Assembly (NCBI GenBank): GCA_022385805.1
Contig: MU277691.1
Location: forward strand, 183,366-247,365
Reading direction: 5' to 3'
From: Pilatotrama ljubarskyi
Lineage: Eukaryota; Basidiomycota; Agaricomycetes; Polyporales; Polyporaceae
Length of the DNA stretch: 64,000 nucleotides
Within the stretch, counting starts at the first letter, position 1; each line of letters opens with the position of its first letter. Both the position numbers and the translations under genes were made by a program. Of the stretch, positions 53,157 through 64,000 are shown piece after piece. The notes under the pieces are model-generated. The model was given only the letters and a program-made list of their open reading frames with translations. It ran no database searches and was not told the origin of the DNA.

Positions 53157-56100
53157 AGCATGGGCCATTGCCCCTCGTGATAGCTCCTCTATCCGTCGCG
53201 ATGTGCTGTCATACAGCTCATGGCGATTGCCATACCCCGCTGTCTAGAGGACCGTAATCCGGAGATACCCATCATTCATGGCGCTTGCCAGCCCGCTCCT
53301 CTGCGTGAACAAGGCGCAAGTTCCGCCGGATCTTCGAACCGTACCCCGCAATTCATACCTTGTCAAATGCAGCGCAAGGCGAGTCAGGGGTGCCACCGAC
53401 GTTCAAGACTGCGGTCTGGTGCCGCCGATCCTGGCTGGAGATGCCTCCTTCATCCAAGTACGTCAACACGCGCCTTTGCTAACACGACGCCACTCACCTT
53501 CGGAGCTTAGCTAGCGGCGACGGGGATGGGCACGGTTTGTGAGACCCGCTCCTAGCCGTTATCTGGACGCTCGTTTCTACTTGCTATTCAGTCCTTGCTT
53601 TGTTGGCCCGATGCAATGCCAGACTGTGGTCTTGTCCTGTCCTCGGGAGCGCGACGCCCATCTGGCTTGTGCTGCAGCGGATCTTTCCGCCAGCTCCTAT
53701 TACGCCCTTGGGGCTCCTTTCGGTGAGGTCGCATTCGCATGCAGGTGTTCTAATGGAAAGGCAAGCTCTCACTGGAACTACATCAAGTACCCATCGGAGC
53801 TTGCATCACAGAGATGAACGCTATTCGGCCAGACTCATGGACCGCGTAGGGCCGTCCGCGTCAAGCACCGGTCAGAGGAATGCCCGACACAGGCAATTGC
53901 TTTCCATGCTGATGGTCTCCGGACCACTCGTCACGACTCACTGCATCAGAAACCTTGAGTGGACGGATGGCATTGGTGGATATCACCCCGGATGCAAGCC
54001 CGAGCTCGACTCAAATGTCGCGATGACGGTAGCACATGAGTATCAGATGATGGCTTTGCGGTGATGTCTACGGGAGGTGACAGCAGCATCCTGCACATAT
54101 CACAGCAGGGATGATAGCCACAGCTTTCTGGGTGAGTGTTCCATATGCGAACGGGAGGAAGCGTGCACCCCAGATTTGACGAGTGTGAACGCAGGTTCGC
54201 CTCCGGACCGTCGTTCACAATTAGGCCGCGCTGCTCACGCTGACTGGCATGCGCGCTCGCGCGATATTCGCATAACCCGCACCGCTGGGTACGTCGTCCA
54301 TCCGACCACATTGGTTGAACATGCGCGCTGCCGTCGGGGCTAGGCCGCTGGCTGAGGCTGCAGCATAAACTTTGATTGGAATGTGAGGAGCCACGCACGC
54401 CCAATCCTCCTGACGTTCATAGCGTCTCTGCGGGGAAATTGGATGGCCTTGCCCATCTGCAGGAGCGATGATTATCACGTTGGCTGATCGATGGCCAGCG
54501 CAGCGGCTGCAATGGACGCACTGGCGGCGCGCGGAATGCGAATATGGACTGCGTGATGGGAGATGGTGGATCGCTTCTCCGCCGATGGGCGCTTGAGTTA
54601 CCTTGCGCAGAGCGTGACAGAGGCCCCCGGACACCTCCGGTTTTTTCGCCTAGATCCCTGGCGACGTGCCAGATCTGGTTCGGCAATTCTCGAGCAGCTT
54701 TGTGGCGTTCGGAAGCAGAGTCGCCGCAAGAGAGAAGACGATACCGAACACTCGCGGAAGAAGACTCCCTCTACCGTCGCAAGCCAAATTGACGTGTCAA
54801 CTGCGACTGCTCTCGACATTCTGCCTACTAGCCGAGCGACGCATGATATCCTGTACGCTCACGACGCTGCGTCGCAGGGACTTAATCGAAGGTGCACCAT
54901 CATGGAAAGAACAAGGGCGTCCGGACAAGGCCCGCCTATCGTGCCGTCGGATCCACCCGTGCATACCGCAAAGGTGAGCGTCGATTCATCCACAGGGCAT
55001 GGCCCTCAGGGCAGCAGCTCGCTCGCGGAGAGCCGAACCGATCGTACCCCAGTCTCGACCCGCGACCGGGCCATCCGCAAAGTCACTGGACTTCGTTGTC
55101 CGCCCGCGGAGCGCGAATGTAGGCTGCCGCTGACGGGGTAGTTACGGAATCACAGCGGGGTGATATCACGAACCTACCGAATATACATTACCGGATTCCC
55201 TGCTCACAGGCCCGGAGCAAGGACGGGCCATTGAATCTTCTGCACAGCTTGCAAAGCTTCTGATCCCGGACACCGAAAGCCAGAGCCTTCAGCTCTACTA
55301 CGTTATCTCAGTGACGCAGCGGGTATTGAAGCTACAGGGACCGCGCCCTAGTTGGATGCACCCTCTCACGCGCGACCGCGTTGCGCCACCGAGTACGCCG
55401 CGTGAGATATATCCGGCCGTATACTCCGGTGATGTCAGCTTGGTCCTGGCACCTTCAGCGATCTTACAACAGTGGGAGCATCAACGGTACGAATGGCTGG
55501 AGGCCACAATTATATTGGCCGGACTCGGATAGTGCCCGCCGCAGATGTCATGACAAGGCTTTCGCCCGGTCAAGACGAACTATGCAGCTGTACCATCCGT
55601 TAGTTCGGCCAGCCAGGTTGCAGGCACGTCCTGCCTGCGGTCTCGTGTATGACTGCAGGTTGGGAGGCCACTGGCACCGCCGCTGCCGTGCCAGTCATTT
55701 GACGGCGCAGACATCTGCCAGTCACCGCAGCTATCAGGCAACAGTCCGGCGCGAATGCTGACAGGGATAATAGTGATCAGAACGGTGACAAAGACTTCTG
55801 GAACGCACCCCGGGAGCCCTTCCGCTCCCTGAAAGAGCAACTGATCGTCAGACGTGCGGAGAGTTCGCGAACAGGGAGAACCCGCGGAATCCTCGAGGGG
55901 AACGAAAGCGCCCGGAAAGACGCGAGGTGCTACGTGGGAGACTGTTCAACTGAGGGAACGCGGATGACAAGGTTTTCATTACACACCGTACCCCAGAAGT
56001 TTTCCGCCGCACTGGTCTGATGAATGCGCTATAGGGTGCAATTGACGGCTCACCGGGCGTGATGTGCATGCAACACACCGGGCGTCGTCCAACCATCCGA

Positions 56101-58285
56101 CTTTGTACGATACATTCTGCGCGGCGATGCGTATAGCGCTGAGACGGGAGGTGCACCTACGGCGCCGCGGTGTTGTGGCAGCGGAGGGATGATGTTGTAG
56201 AAGGCGGAAGTTAGGTACCAGGAATTGTGGGCGACCGATGCCAGGTCGCGACTCATCTTGGGCGATCGGCAGGTGCCTGAGCGAAGCGTTCTCATAGCTG
56301 TGTTGTCACTCCGCGAGTGGCACAGCGCGTCCTATAGTACTCTGCAGTGTTACCTGTGCTGGGCTATGGATCCTGTTGATCCGTCGAACCAGCATCCGGA
56401 TAGAGCTGTAATCACAGCTCTGAGCTAGTAGGATTCGTTGCAAACTTGACCTCGAGTCTCGGGTACTTACCAGCCATGCCAGTGCGTTGGCGATTATTGC
56501 AACACTGCGAAATCCAGGTTGCGCCTCACCGCATAGTACACGGTCCATTCGCCTGACCATTTCGCGGCCATTCGACACCCCGTAACATGCACGACTTCCC
56601 CTTCCCTGAACGTCTGTCCGGCCAGTGCGAGGATTTGCATTGGAGAACAGCACGATCGGGGGTCGGCGTGCGAACACAGGGCCTGAGCATATCGACCGGG
56701 GTCTGAACTGCCATTAGCCGCCCCGCGCTCGCTCAAGTGCAATATCGAATCCTAGCCTGAGAGAGAATAAGCTTGTCGCTTGCATCATGAAGCCTGAGGA
56801 TCGTGCGAGCTATTCTGCAATGATATTCGCATGAGATTGTCAATTCTGACGAGGGGGAGCCACTTGGGAAACGAGAAGCGTACCCGGCACACTCGGCATC
56901 AAGTGTCAAGTTCATCGCATGTGTCGAGCAGCCTCAAGCACAGGATCGAGGGCAACGTCCATTCAAAGCACCGTGGAGTTCAGGACGCTGGAAGTGGCAT
57001 GGTGAGCTAGGCTGCGGAATGGAAGGACGCTTACCAACGTCCAGTATACACGCCGCCGGCCGGCTCATATTACTTGCATGATGCGTACAGTATTCCAGGT
57101 CTGAGAAATGAGCTATGAAAATTACTATGCTGTGCCTTCCACGACTTGCGCTCCATTAGAGCACAAGTTCTAACGTGGTCCTTCCAACCGAACTTCCTGT
57201 CCTGGTAGGCAAAGGCGTACAGGCTGAATGTTTACAGGACTGCTGCCCTCCATTCCTGCAAACCAGTGCTCGCTGAATTAAGCTCCCGGTTGCTTTTTGT
57301 CTCATGCGGGAGCATTGTCTCGTGAGCGCAGCACAAGGTGCATAGAAAGGGGGTAAATATATGACGTACGTTGCCAGAGCCCAGCACGCTCGTTGTTACG
57401 TTGACATTTCTCTTTGGCGGGTCCATGCGCGTGTGTCGCCCGCTCTACACCCGGCTGGAACGCTGCAGGAGGTGGGCTCGGGGGACCCGGCGTGTGAGAG
57501 GTTCCGGACAAAAGCACGCGGACGATTTTACTGACCCACACTAGGAAGGGAAGAATTCTCCGCCTCTCAAAAAATCATGGGAAGGATGCCACGTTCTAAT
57601 CTTCTTGCGGCTATACGACGACACCTCAGGCCATGGCCCCGCTTGTCCTTGGCAAGGCGTCCATTGTTCGGTTTCTTTGTCGGATGCAAGCTGATGCAAG
57701 CGGCATGACCCACATATATAAGAACGATATTGCAAGGTTTACAGTATTTATTTTCCCGCTGCGCAAATTTGTACGTCGCCGTTGTAGCAGCGTTCATTTG
57801 GCTGCCGCGAACATTGGAGGAGCCGCCAGTGACGTGGTCGAAACTCGGAGGCAAGAAACAAGCTGGACCCACAACTTGCCCTTTTTGATGTGAGTGTGTG
57901 CCACGTGATGGACTGACTCCGCGATGTGGCGTTCGTGCCTTCTCGCAATACCGCATTGGCGCTCTCTCATCAACCACTTACCTACTTAGAACTGCTCTAG
58001 TAAATGTATGACTCTGGGCACCGTAATCCCGTAGTTCTCCTCCGGCAAATGAAGTCGTTGATCATCGTCATAGACCCAGCTGTCAGTTGACTCTGAGAGA
58101 TCGGTTCCTATCGCGGAGGGCACGTGAAAGTCTTTCCGAACCTCCTATTGTGGCACGACTTGTACCTGACTAACAACCGAGACGACACGCTCAGCAAGTA
58201 CGCCAGCAGGGGTTACAGCTCTGAGTTCATAACAGCACTTGCGGTGACCTATCAGGCGGCCTCTCACCTGTCAAACAAGCAAGGA
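52968..58285. other. 5.3-kb gene desert
   Basis: After the foldback element, no exon with recognisable family content or consistent splice structure was found on either strand up to the methyltransferase. Open frames reach 190 codons but are short, overlapping on all frames and rich in Arg/Ser/His/Cys. Composition is less GC-rich and less C/T-skewed than in promoters elsewhere. A decayed transposable element, or a lost gene, is possible. The last 200 nt, near 58080-58285, stay open in frame with the methyltransferase start but lack an earlier ATG in good context other than a GTG/ATG-like entry, and probably form its 5' leader. Confidence 0.5.
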
Positions 58286-59196
58286 ATGACTGCCACTCCT
58301 CCGGATCCCGCCAAGTTCGTCCGCATGCGGGAGCTCATAGCTGAAAACGGCGAGAAGGGCTGGGATGAAGCCTGGTAAGCACTTGGGGATGCTTATGCTT
58401 TGAGTAGTAGGACTAAGCAACGCGTGCATCTCCAGGAAGGCGGAGGTCACGCCATGGGATGCCGGGACGCCACAGCCTGCTCTCCAGGAGCTCATCGAGT
58501 CTGGAAGCATCGACTTCCCGCGATCCGGGCGCGCACTTGTCCCTGGTTGCGGCAGAGTAAGTTACCAGAGGATGGTGCTTTAGAGGTATTGTTGAGTTGA
58601 CTCACCGATCCGGATGTAGGGCTACGATGCGATCTACTTAGCGAACAGTCTCGGACTGGAGACGACCGGAATGGACATCTCGCCGACAGCGGTCGAAGCA
58701 GCGGGAAAGTATGACATTGACAACGACTCACCGGAGGAGCACTCACATTATATGCAACAATAGGTATAAGGCGGAAATCGGCGCATCTGGGAACGTCACG
58801 TTCATAGTCGAAGATTTTTTTGCCCTGGAGAGGGAGACATTTGATCTGGTGTACGATTATACGTGAGTGTTCTGCAGATACTCAATGAGTGTTGGAGTCC
58901 TTGCGGAGTTCTTGTTGATCATCGAGGCTCACAGATTCTTCGTGGCGATCCCACCTTCTATGCGTCCTGCATGGGCTAAACAGATGGGGAAGTTGGTTAA
59001 ACCGGGAGGATATCTCATAACTCTGGTTTATCCCATCCTCCCGTACACAGACGTCGGACCCCCCTTCTATGTCAGACCGGAACACTACGAGGAGATCCTC
59101 GGTTCGGCCTGGGACAAAGTCTGGGACAAGGTGCCAGAGAGGACACTGGATACGCATGTCGGGAAGGAGAGGATGGTGGTGTGGAGGAAAGTTTGA
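58286..59196 (+). CDS. TPMT-family thiol methyltransferase
   Basis: Class I S-adenosylmethionine methyltransferase of the thiopurine/thiol (TPMT, HOL) family, which methylates small thiols, thiocyanate or halides. Five exons: 58286-58374, 58436-58556, 58620-58708, 58764-58862, 58935-59196; 219 aa. Motifs: W-KAEVTPWDAGTPQPALQEL (the family's WDxG...P entrance), the SAM loop ALVPGCGRGYDAIYLA, acidic loop TTGMDISPTAVEAA, VEDFF-ALERETFDLVYDYTFF, KLVKPGGYLITLVYPI, and PPFYVRPEHYEEILG. The start at 58286 follows open in-frame codons; starting here matches the family N-terminus. The intron before FFVAIPPS is 72 nt. Natural substrate cannot be told from sequence. Confidence 0.9.
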
Positions 59197-59460
59197 GCAG
59201 GTCGAACGCGGGAAATGCGGAACGCCTGTAGCCTGTAGGGTAGTTCCACACTCAGTACAGTCTCCACTCTCTCCCACAACGAGCCCGAGTGGAACGTGAA
59301 GCTGAAGTTGCGGAAAGCTTGTCCAAAGCGGACAGTCACGTGGCAAAATTTCGACTGGAGAGTGCAAGCGCCCATCGACGGTGAGCGCAAGTGTTGTCCG
59401 CTGTTCTCGCCGTCCTTCGCGCCGTCTCGCGCTCGCTGGTCCGGTGCTGTTCTGTACTGC

Positions 59461-61470
59461 ATGGCGCATCGCTGCGTCCGCAAGTTAAGGCTTGCGAAAC
59501 CCAGCGTCTTTGCCCATGTCCGCCATTTCCACCCCACCACGTCTCCCCGCGACGCGCTAGCTGCACCTGGGGCTGATTCGCCGCCGGCTGCCTCGGGTCC
59601 TTCTACGTCTCCTCGCGAAAAGCCTTTCGATGCCCAGTTCAACCGGAAGGCGGCAGAACTTCGCAATCTCTTGTCACTAAAGAGTCCAAGTCCGCACCGC
59701 GTATGGGCCAGCTACGTCGAACTCCTCCACTTCTGCGGTCCGACGAGGGTTCCCCGGGAGATTCATCAGGGCGTCCTTCGGAAATGCGTGCCGTCCGGCA
59801 AGCACCTTCGCGCTGTTTCCGCAAAGCTCTTCAAGGAAGGACATAAGTTCAAGGACGACGCGCTATACGAGGCCCGATTCCGAGACGTCATACGCAACCT
59901 TCGCGCGTCGGGCGAGACGCCGTCTCTGGACGACTACCACTGCGTCCTGGAGCGGTTTGCGGCTCTTGGCAACTACCAGAGTGCGATGATGGTGCTGGAC
60001 GAGATTACGCAGGTTGGGTTGGCGAAGGAGCCGGAGACGTATGGTCTCTGCCTACAAGCGCTGAGCTACCGTCTTACCCAACCTATCTGGCACTTGACGC
60101 GACCGCTGTTGGTGGACGAGATCACTCGCCACTGCATGAAGATCCTGGAAGAAATGTCCGTGAACGGCGTCCCGTACCATCCTCGGAATGTCGACTACGC
60201 CTTCTGGATCCTGAAGGAGACCATGAACATGGAGGGTTTCACGGCCCTTATGAAGGGCGCGTACGGCATCGACTTAGCCTATCCCGACCGGTCTCCGCTG
60301 GAGTTCTGGGACAAGAAGGAGGGTCCGTCCTCGGCAACGGAGAGTCAGCCGGTGCGACTGCCTACTCGATTGCCCTTCTCTCTCTCTGCCTTCCACACCG
60401 CGTTGGATTATCTCGGTCGCGCCGGTGACATGTCAAAGATGGTCCAGTTATTCGAGGTCGTCACCAACCCCCTTCCCTCCGCTACATCAAACTCGTCGTT
60501 CGACGATGACGATGACGATGACTTCGGTTACTCCAATCCCCAGGTCGCGCCGTATAGCCCGCCGCATATACGGCCAAACACGACCACGTTCCATATCATG
60601 CTTCGACACATCCACCGAGCGAGAAACGAGGTTCTCGCTCGACATTACATGCTCGTGGCGCTAGAGGCAGATCGGGACCAGGGGCGATCATTACGAAGTC
60701 GGACAGAGACCGAACCCCCAGACCAGCTCCCTGCCCCTCGTATTTCCATCACGCGGAACATGCTTCTGTCTGTAGCGTCGGTGGCCAACGACAACAAGGA
60801 CGTGGAGCTGTTGCGCTGGGTGTTGGAGAAGACTAAGTTCGTCATGAAGAGGAAGCGGTTCGATCTTGCGCACTACGGACAGGTTCGCGCCCAATGGATC
60901 AAGGAGGGGCTCCATCAACCGCCTGCTCTGACCGATGCTGCAGTGGAGGGCAGCGAGGAGGAGCTCCCTCTCGGTCCCAAATCATCCCTGTTCTCCACCT
61001 TCTTCAGCCCCTCTTCCTCTCACGTCTATGCCGGGTCCCCACCGAATCTCTCGACAGCATCTGATGATGCAAAACCATTCGACATCGACCTTCATCTCAG
61101 TCTCCTCCGTAGGGATCTGGACGAGCTGGTCCCCTTTCAACGTCGGCTCGAGCACGTACTCGCGCGTACCGTGCAGCGGGTGAAGGAGCGGCTAGGTCGT
61201 CGAGTCTGGGCCGAGAAGAACATCTTCCTGCGCGACACCGATCGTCGATTGCAGGTGTCGAAGGAGTTCTGGCGACAGAACGTCAACTATCGACAGCCAG
61301 GTCAAACCAAGACGCAGAGAGCAGTCCCATCGCCGACGAGACAGACTCCATTAGGAGAACCTTTGCCTGCGCCAGATCGTGTCCCTGCATGTGAAGAGCC
61401 TCATGACTCTCAAGTGGCTCCGTCGTCGTCGCCGTCCGCGTCGCCATCCAAAAGCTCACAGGAGTCGTAG
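59461..61470 (+). CDS. Mitochondrial pentatricopeptide-repeat (PPR) protein
   Basis: RNA-binding PPR protein predicted to act in mitochondrial RNA stability or translation. Intronless, 669 aa from the ATG at 59461. The frame is open further upstream but only with non-ATG codons. The start gives a basic presequence (MAHRCVRKLRLAKPSVFAH). PPR-like helical pairs are visible around residues 125-200 (LDDYHCVLERFAALGNYQSA, MMVLDEITQVGLAKEPETYG), 300-345 (LSAFHTALDYLGRAGDMSKM, VQLFEVV) and 375-420 (PNTTTFHIMLRHIHRARNEV). A poly-Asp stretch (eight consecutive or near-consecutive Asp) sits near residue 345. The C-terminal 45 residues are Pro/Ser-rich. The target transcript is unknown. It starts 264 nt after the methyltransferase stop. 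Confidence 0.85.
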   Translation: MAHRCVRKLRLAKPSVFAHVRHFHPTTSPRDALAAPGADSPPAASGPSTSPREKPFDAQFNRKAAELRNLLSLKSPSPHRVWASYVELLHFCGPTRVPREIHQGVLRKCVPSGKHLRAVSAKLFKEGHKFKDDALYEARFRDVIRNLRASGETPSLDDYHCVLERFAALGNYQSAMMVLDEITQVGLAKEPETYGLCLQALSYRLTQPIWHLTRPLLVDEITRHCMKILEEMSVNGVPYHPRNVDYAFWILKETMNMEGFTALMKGAYGIDLAYPDRSPLEFWDKKEGPSSATESQPVRLPTRLPFSLSAFHTALDYLGRAGDMSKMVQLFEVVTNPLPSATSNSSFDDDDDDDFGYSNPQVAPYSPPHIRPNTTTFHIMLRHIHRARNEVLARHYMLVALEADRDQGRSLRSRTETEPPDQLPAPRISITRNMLLSVASVANDNKDVELLRWVLEKTKFVMKRKRFDLAHYGQVRAQWIKEGLHQPPALTDAAVEGSEEELPLGPKSSLFSTFFSPSSSHVYAGSPPNLSTASDDAKPFDIDLHLSLLRRDLDELVPFQRRLEHVLARTVQRVKERLGRRVWAEKNIFLRDTDRRLQVSKEFWRQNVNYRQPGQTKTQRAVPSPTRQTPLGEPLPAPDRVPACEEPHDSQVAPSSSPSASPSKSSQES

Positions 61471-62528
61471 ACGGCATCTAAAGTATCATGCGAGTAAACC
61501 CTCTGCTATTTTCGACGCCTGTATTCTGACGCCACGCATAGATCATGACCTATTGCACAGTACTATCTTCTGCACTAATCCGAGCGGGTAGCGGGACGGT
61601 GAGTACGTTTCGCTACCGCCGTGTCATACGCGTCCGTTGAGCCATCCTCCTTCCCCGCAGGGTTGGGTCAGAGAGCATGCTGTGCACGCGGTACATACCC
61701 TGTACATCTTATGAGCGCATAGATGCATGCTCCCAGAGCTCGACGATCTCACGACGCGGTTCGGTGTGCCGAAGGTAGCTGGTGTGTTGAGCAAGTGCTG
61801 TGACCCGCTGTCCGAGCACTAGAGGAAGCCAAGAAGCGAGGTCAACGACAGTAGCCTGCTACATCACCTTCTACGCTGAATCCCACATCCTCCGGCGTCC
61901 AAGAAACCGAGGCCTAGGCATCTGTCATAGCAGGTCAGGTCAGGCGAGGTGCCCTCGGCCTGTATGCCATGGCTTCTGTTGCATATCGCGCCTGCCACTC
62001 CTGATCTGTATAGAGCGCGATTGTGTACGTCTGGTCAAGGTCGGTCCGATCGATGTACGATCGAGGGAGCACTGGGCAGCCTCGGTACGACGCCGTCCGA
62101 GACGATGTATATGAGCCAATCGCGGAGGAGCTAGTTTCGATCCGTTCCCCATGCATGTCGGCGGAGGACGTCCGGAGGCGCATCGAGGCGGAACACGCCT
62201 CGTCCTCCGTGTCCACGAGATCAGCTCCGGCGACTAAGAAGCGACCCTGCTATGCCCTGGATGGTTGTCCGGGGCGTAGTACCCTCTTTCGTAGCGCCTA
62301 TTTGCCAGCTTCACGCGTTCTACGCGAGGCGGCCATGAGACTTACGGCAAAGATGGGGGATGATCTAGCTCGCGGCCGTGCTTTCATCGCGATGGCCATC
62401 GCTTTATCAAGTCGAGTCTGCAGAGCACCTCGAGCATCCCTCATCGCACTCATCCCCCCAGTCAGTCAGACAGAGATCCTGCCGTACCCTATCATCAGCC
62501 TCCCACTCACACTTGATCACCATCAGCA
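61471..62528. other. Intergenic region before the start-codon-only exon
   Basis: About 1.06 kb between two plus-strand genes. Contains the PPR 3' UTR and the promoter/leader of the next gene. Open frames across 62000-62600 are shadows without family features. Confidence 0.45.
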
Positions 62529-63258
62529 ATGGTACGTCGTATGCTGTCACATCTTCATTCATCATATACGTCGTTCACTGACGGATTCGTGTATCGTCTC
62601 GATTTAGGAGACCACAGCTCCGGCTCAACTTTACCCGATCCAGGCTTTCTTCGCAAACTATCCCGATTTCGACTACAACGCCGAAGCGCCATTCTTTGAA
62701 GAGTTCAAGCGCCTCGAGACCGACTTGCACTGGGAGAGGAAGCAGCGAGAGATCGCAAGGGAGGAGCTCCGCGATGCGATGGTCCGGCAGTTCAACACCA
62801 TGTACGGAACGAGCGCGGACGACCTCGGGTCTTGGCAGCTCCTGTGTACTGCCCTCGGGATGAGTCCCGTACCCAACAATATCAAGGCGTGCCAGAGGGT
62901 GCGTATACATGCGCATCATATCTTCCACGATTCCGGAATCATGCTGAGCTCGACGCAGAAAGTAAAAGCGACGCACGTCAATCTGGTCGACTTCATCGAG
63001 GCTCCCCTCACAGGGAAACCGGTGCAGACGTTCAAATCGGAGGCCAAGCTTAGCAAGTACACCCAGGAGACGAAGAAGTACTTCCCGAGGGACAACGTCA
63101 ACTCCGGAAGCCTGCTGCGCTGCTTGCTTCGGCAGATTATGAACCCGAGCGCTCGCCGGCCATCGGGCATCAAGTCTGCGCGCAAGGAGGAGGCGACTGT
63201 GATCACCATCGAGCCGGTGGTGACGCCGGAGGTTGCAGTTGTTGAGCATCTCATATAG
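62529..63258 (+). CDS. Conserved Agaricomycete protein of unknown function; first exon is only ATG
   Basis: Three exons: 62529-62531, 62608-62898, 62959-63258; 197 aa. The proposed first exon is just the start codon, followed at once by a consensus donor (ATG|GTACGT) and a 76-nt intron ending GATTTAG, giving M-ETTAPAQLYPIQAFFANYP. No other in-frame ATG lies upstream of exon 2 after a stop-free join. The second intron is 60 nt and divisible by three. Body: APFFEEFKRLE, then REELRDAMVRQFNTMYGTSA, DDLGSWQLLCTALGMSPVPN, and THVNLVDFIEAPLTGKPVQT and ETKKYFPRDNVNSGSLLRCL. I recognise this arrangement as a recurrent small basidiomycete protein without assigned function. No signal peptide or membrane helix. 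Confidence 0.82.
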
Positions 63259-63647
63259 GTGCGTGCCAGGGACCTCTACTAGTGTTGGTGGTTACTTGAT
63301 ACTCACTCTAAACCGTGACTTCGCTGCAGTCGAGACGCCTTTGTATCTGCCGGAATATGACAAGGCATACATGTATCATATACCATCAGCGCTCTTTTGT
63401 ATTTTCCCGCTTTGAGTCTATCTATGGGTTCTGTATCACGGCATGAAATGTCCAGTACTGTGGTGTGGAGGCAAGCCGCGGAGTCTGGTATGCCTGACCG
63501 AAAAGGAAGTGGCTGTGCCCAGAAGAAGTTGAACCACATTCAAACCGAGCGACAGTCGCCAACAGAGCCACCGCAACCTCTTCGCGGGACTCACCAACCT
63601 TTCCTAACAGCAGCCTTTATCACAGGATAGAAACACCTCACAAAGCT
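63259..63647. other. Intergenic spacer
   Basis: 389 nt between two plus-strand genes. It is comparatively T-rich in the first half (3' UTR-like). No feature recognised. Confidence 0.5.
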
Positions 63648-64000
63648 ATGCGTTCTCCAGATCGCTACACTGCTATTCCCTCTCGGTCTCGCGGAAGGAG
63701 CCAAGACCGCGTCTTGGCGCAGACTCCCTCAGAAAGCCGTACTGTTTCTCGCGACGACTTGCTAAGCAAGCTGGTATCCTCAATCGCGGACGAAAACAAG
63801 GCTGTCGAATCGCTGCTCTTGATCTTTGGTCTGGATGGCGAACCGAATCCGGAGGCTCTGCCGGAACCCTGCTCTGACCTGGAACTCCTTGTCACGCCTG
63901 CAATCCAACTGCAATCCAGCACGCTTTGGATCGATACCGTCGAGATTGTTGACAAGAACCAATACTTGTTGACTCCAATCCGGAAGAGGATTTTCCCGAA
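63648..64000 (+). CDS. 5' part of an unrecognised gene running off the window
   Basis: An ATG at 63648 (AAAGCTATGCG) opens a frame that stays open to the last base, 117 codons, with no stop and no obvious donor. The product starts MRSPDRYTAIPSRSRGRSQD, a Ser/Arg-rich basic segment, then continues as a more ordinary amphipathic sequence (DDLLSKLVSSIADENKAVES, LLLIFGLDGEPNPEALPEP, then TLWIDTVEIVDKNQYLL). The regular spacing of hydrophobic residues supports coding. No family recognised; the 3' end is missing. Confidence 0.6.
   Translation, partial: MRSPDRYTAIPSRSRGRSQDRVLAQTPSESRTVSRDDLLSKLVSSIADENKAVESLLLIFGLDGEPNPEALPEPCSDLELLVTPAIQLQSSTLWIDTVEIVDKNQYLLTPIRKRIFP

Noticed and set aside
1..64000. 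CRISPR arrays, operons or prokaryotic islands
   Set aside because: No direct-repeat/spacer pattern and all convincing genes have spliceosomal introns or eukaryotic-type context.

Overview
This window is nuclear DNA from a filamentous basidiomycete, most likely a wood-decay type Agaricomycete (the placement below class level is a guess). The evidence is gene structure and content: almost every gene is cut by many short spliceosomal introns (mostly about 45-65 nt, GTRNGY...YAG), genes lie on both strands without operons, promoters are pyrimidine-rich, and several families are typical of Agaricomycetes (a MYND pair, a 15-exon multi-pass membrane protein, a PFFEEF-type conserved protein). No rRNA, tRNA, CRISPR or prokaryotic feature was seen. 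Exon boundaries were spliced by eye from splice consensus, reading phase and family conservation, so each is a prediction.

Layout. 0-8.3 kb: a secreted pepsin-type aspartic protease (-), a nuclear poly(A)-binding protein Pab2/PABPN1 (-), and two tandem MYND zinc-finger paralogues (+). The first paralogue carries an apparent 1-nt frameshift. A roughly 1-kb terminal-inverted-repeat element lies between the two. 8.3-21 kb: gene-poor stretches around an F-box protein (-), mitochondrial ribosomal protein bL19m (+) and a large Zn2Cys6 transcription factor (+). 21-27 kb: a 14-exon acyl-CoA dehydrogenase (+), a small mitochondrial-type protein (+), a SIRT5-like sirtuin (-) and a DUF2423/LLP-like nucleolar protein (+) whose long intron contains protein-like sequence. 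27-41 kb: the multi-pass membrane protein (-), ERB1/BOP1 (-) divergent from ARP4 (+), a conserved low-complexity protein (-), the TRAPP subunit TRS20 (-) divergent from a mitochondrial rhomboid protease (+). 40.7-53 kb: a YIPF1/2-like Golgi protein (-), Pch2/TRIP13 (-), a selenoprotein-W-like Rdx protein (+), a TVP38/TMEM64 protein (-), a small mitochondrial membrane protein (+), a PEX11-family peroxisomal protein (-) and a Tctex-type dynein light chain (+). 53-58.3 kb holds no recognisable gene apart from a small foldback element at its left edge. 58.3-64 kb: a TPMT-type thiol methyltransferase, a mitochondrial PPR protein, a conserved protein whose first exon is only the start codon, and the 5' end of a gene that runs off the window.

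Functions are general housekeeping: ribosome biogenesis (ERB1, LLP), mitochondrial translation and quality control (bL19m, PPR, rhomboid), secretory traffic (TRS20, YIPF, TVP38), chromatin and meiosis (ARP4, Pch2) and lipid/acyl metabolism (ACAD, sirtuin, PEX11). No metabolic gene cluster is evident. The most unusual features are extreme micro-exons (candidate exons of 1, 3, 8, 10, 12 and 13 nt), introns whose length is a multiple of three so that the reading frame stays open, and two foldback elements that touch genes.
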